Shown here: piece by piece, positions 63,891 to 64,000 of the stretch | Layout: each line of letters begins with the position of its first letter | How positions within the stretch are numbered: position 1 is the first letter of the stretch | NCBI RefSeq assembly: GCF_018598585.1 | Contig: NZ_JAHESD010000021.1 | Span: 1 to 64,000, forward strand | From: Chryseosolibacter indicum | Lineage (GTDB): Bacteria > Bacteroidota > Bacteroidia > Cytophagales > Cyclobacteriaceae | Length of the DNA: 64,000 bases | Reading direction: 5' to 3' | Translations under genes and position numbers: made by a program | The notes under the pieces: generated by a model | Database searches by the model: none | Seen by the model: the letters and a program-made list of their open reading frames with translations, nothing else | Told to the model about the DNA's origin: nothing

Positions 63891-64000
63891 TGTAGATTCG
63901 CTTCTTATCCAAAAGATAGCCTGCCAGCCAGTTTATCAGCATAAAGAAAATGGCAAAAAGAAAAGAGGCATTTATTGGGCTTGCAAAGCTTCCAAAGAAA
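63880..64000 (-). CDS. C-terminal fragment of a membrane acyltransferase-like protein
   Basis: The minus frame is open from the right edge to TAG 63880-63882 and reads ...NASFLFAIFFMLINWLAGYL, then DKKRIYIKV. A last membrane helix followed by a basic RIYIKV end resembles DUF5009/heparan-alpha-glucosaminide acetyltransferase-like proteins. It overlaps the comB end by 11 bp, convergent. Only about 40 residues are seen. Confidence 0.55.
   Translation of the reverse strand, partial: FFGSFASPINASFLFAIFFMLINWLAGYLLDKKRIYIKV

Noticed and set aside
1-64000. CRISPR arrays, tRNA/rRNA genes or insertion sequences
   Set aside because: I saw no spaced identical repeats, no cloverleaf or rRNA-like segment and no transposase in any frame; a covariance or tRNA scan was not possible.

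Overview
The window looks like chromosomal DNA of a Bacteroidota bacterium, probably of the Cytophagales. The grounds are AT-rich DNA, a type IX secretion protein with a type B sorting domain, a TonB receptor with a carboxypeptidase-regulatory N-domain, an ECF/anti-sigma/DUF4097 operon, several TAnnTTTG -7 promoter elements, and A-rich starts with few Shine-Dalgarno sites. No rRNA, tRNA, CRISPR array, phage or insertion sequence was recognised. The call is by eye and has not been tested against a database.

Region 1 (1-10.3 kb) is a glycoconjugate locus. It holds two GT9 heptosyltransferase-like genes, a GT2 enzyme, HldE, GmhB, and an unusual fusion of a GT4 glycosyltransferase with the heptose isomerase GmhA. 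An orphan 256-aa frame and a divergent ABC half-transporter follow. ADP-D,D-heptose synthesis is complete, but the epimerase HldD is not in the window. Region 2 (10.3-25.7 kb) holds ergothioneine genes egtD/egtB, a large T9SS repeat protein, a DUF1264 lipoprotein, a fluoride channel divergent from an Rrf2 regulator, a 1-Cys peroxiredoxin, an FAD monooxygenase, a GNAT protein, an App1-like phosphatase with a YegS-like lipid kinase, and an ECF42-type sigma factor with its DGPF partner. Region 3 (25.7-41.6 kb) has a large membrane/TPR protein, a SET protein with a Lys-rich tail, a TonB receptor with a DUF2490 protein, a secreted Bcp, a CrtI-like oxidoreductase, the sigma/anti-sigma(HEAT)/three-DUF4097 operon and a Pif1-like helicase.

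Region 4 (41.6-53.8 kb) carries the whole branched-chain amino acid pathway as two tandem minus-strand operons, leuC-D-B-A and ilvE-D-B-N-C(-A). Each is preceded by a short leader peptide and a strong intrinsic terminator. The ilv leader is 40 aa with a Val/Leu/Ile-rich run, and its 3' coding end can pair with the terminator's 5' arm. The leu leader is 9 aa with three consecutive Leu codons. This is classical ribosome-mediated attenuation, and it is the clearest regulatory system in the window. LeuA lacks the usual C-terminal feedback domain, so transcriptional control may matter more here.

Region 5 (53.8-64 kb) has a small membrane ORF, an FRG-domain protein, a secreted TIM-barrel protein, a class I/II aminotransferase, a MacB/FtsX-type permease, a His/Glu-rich lipoprotein, then gcvT, a PhzF-family gene and comB, and at the edge the C-terminus of a membrane acyltransferase-like protein.
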